A stretch of 64,000 nt of DNA from Marsupella aquatica (lineage: Eukaryota > Marchantiophyta), in assembly GCA_973895155.1 (NCBI GenBank), contig OZ316892.1:1736001-1800000 (forward strand), written 5' to 3'. Both the position numbers and the translations under genes were made by a program. Numbering within the stretch: position 1 is the first letter of the stretch; each line of letters opens with the position of its first letter. The notes beneath the pieces were generated by a model. The model searched no databases and had not been told where the DNA came from. It saw only the letters and a program-made list of their open reading frames with translations. Positions 63,401-64,000 of the stretch are shown one piece after another.

Positions 63401-64000
63401 TATTTGGCTAGTAGCTTGGTGAACATGTACTCAAAATGTGGGAGCATGGAGGAAGCAGATAGCGTTTTTAACAAGATGCAGACGCCAGGTGTGGGCTCCT
63501 GGAATGCCATGATTATGGGACATGTGCATTGTAAGGATGGGCAAAAGGCTCTAGAACTTTATTCCCAAATGAATGCAAAAAGGGTAGAGCCGATTCCGTT
63601 CACATTTGTGGCATTGTTGCAGGCATGTACAATTGTTGGGGCGCTTACAGAAGGCAGACGCATTCATAGACAGATTATTGAGAGTGGGTATGAGTCTAAT
63701 GAACTTGTGGGCCATGCCCTTCTCGATATGTATTCCAAATGTGGATCCATGGAAAATGCACGGAAAGTTTTCAGTAGCATGGGGGTACGGAACTTGAACT
63801 GTTGGAATTCCATGCTAGAAGGATATGCCATGCGTGGCCATGTCCAGGAAGCACGTCAGCTTTTCGAAACTATGTGCAACGAGAACGTAGAGTTAGACGC
63901 TGTTACGTTCACTTCTCTGCTGTCAGCTTGCAGGCATGGGGTTCTAGTGAAGGAAGGCCGTTACTATTTCAAGTCGATGACTTCAGAACACGGCATCTCA
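60499..64000 (+). CDS. PLS-class PPR protein with N-terminal OSB-type PDF motif (partial, 3' end missing)
   Basis: Exons 60499-60694, 60936-61015 and 61241-64000 (open at the window edge) join in frame; 1012 residues are visible. The N-terminus is rich in Ser, Arg, Lys and Thr and poor in acids, as in an organelle transit peptide. Across exons 2 and 3, RWRQFFSDPSQWWDHR, GKTNVKFPDFKHKQTEEALW and NPEWVEAQL form the PDF motif of plant OSB organellar single-stranded-DNA-binding proteins. From about residue 145 come eight PLS cycles of about 101 residues, for example VLNACASIGALKDGREVHAQI, SLIDMYAKC and WNAMISGYV, about 24 PPR motifs in all. PPR proteins bind organelle RNA in a base-specific way. 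Any E or DYW editing domain would lie beyond 64000. The first in-frame ATG was taken as start, but an upstream exon is possible. Confidence 0.88.
61147..61263 (+). repeat. Tandem duplication of the 3' splice site of PPR exon 3
   Basis: A ~59-base segment, GCTTCGAACATATTCGAA to CCAGAATTTAAG, recurs as GCTCTGAACATATTCGAA to CCAGATTTTAAG. Each copy holds a CAG acceptor followed by the exon start. Use of the downstream copy (CCCAG at 61240) keeps the PDF frame. Use of the upstream copy (GCCAG at about 61181) runs into a TGA after ten codons. Confidence 0.85.

Overview
The window looks like nuclear DNA of a land plant, probably a non-seed plant (moss or lycophyte). Evidence for a plant: a chloroplast import component (TIC100-like), a plant MCM3, a GT37 cell-wall fucosyltransferase, a UNE2-like MFS transporter and a PLS-class PPR protein carrying an OSB-type 'PDF' motif. 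The non-seed assignment rests on the style of the PPR repeats and the LINE protein, recognised by memory only, and is an inference. Genes are sparse (about one per 9 kb), introns follow GT-AG, and the spaces are filled with tandem duplications and decayed transposons.

Layout. 0.1-0.8 kb: first exon of a TIC100/EMB1211-like gene, reverse strand, running off the left edge. 2.3-4.4 kb: decayed LINE. 7.4-13.4 kb: a three-exon gene for a 497-residue protein with a small Cys4-type knuckle and about 18 nine-residue repeats, preceded by a GC-rich, microsatellite-bearing candidate leader. 14.9-15.6 kb: three tandem duplications. 17.8-18.0 kb: gene for an 89-residue hydrophilic protein. 18.6-20.9 kb: nested CT-rich repeats, a MITE-like copy and a degenerate telomere-like tract. 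21.7-27.8 kb: a complete 16-exon MCM3 gene on the reverse strand, reconstructed here exon by exon, with an E2F-like site upstream. 28-36.7 kb: repeat-rich, no recognised gene. 36.7-38.6 kb: intronless GT37 fucosyltransferase.

38.6-54 kb: mostly transposon-derived. It holds copies of two unclassified dispersed families, CACTA transposase remnants with an adjoining short-period array, and what look like decayed gene pieces at 43.3-44.0 and 52.8-53.9 kb. 54.1-55.6 kb: UNE2-like MFS transporter whose last codons and stop are tandemly duplicated downstream. 60.5-64.0 kb: 5' part of a PPR gene with an N-terminal PDF motif, running off the right edge.

The genes do not form an operon or pathway. They are independent housekeeping or organelle-related plant genes: plastid import, DNA replication, wall fucosylation, membrane transport and organelle nucleic-acid binding. 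The observations most worth following are the PDF-PPR fusion with its duplicated 3' splice site, the nine-residue-repeat protein, and the many local tandem duplications that touch gene edges. All homology calls come from reading motifs; no database search was possible.
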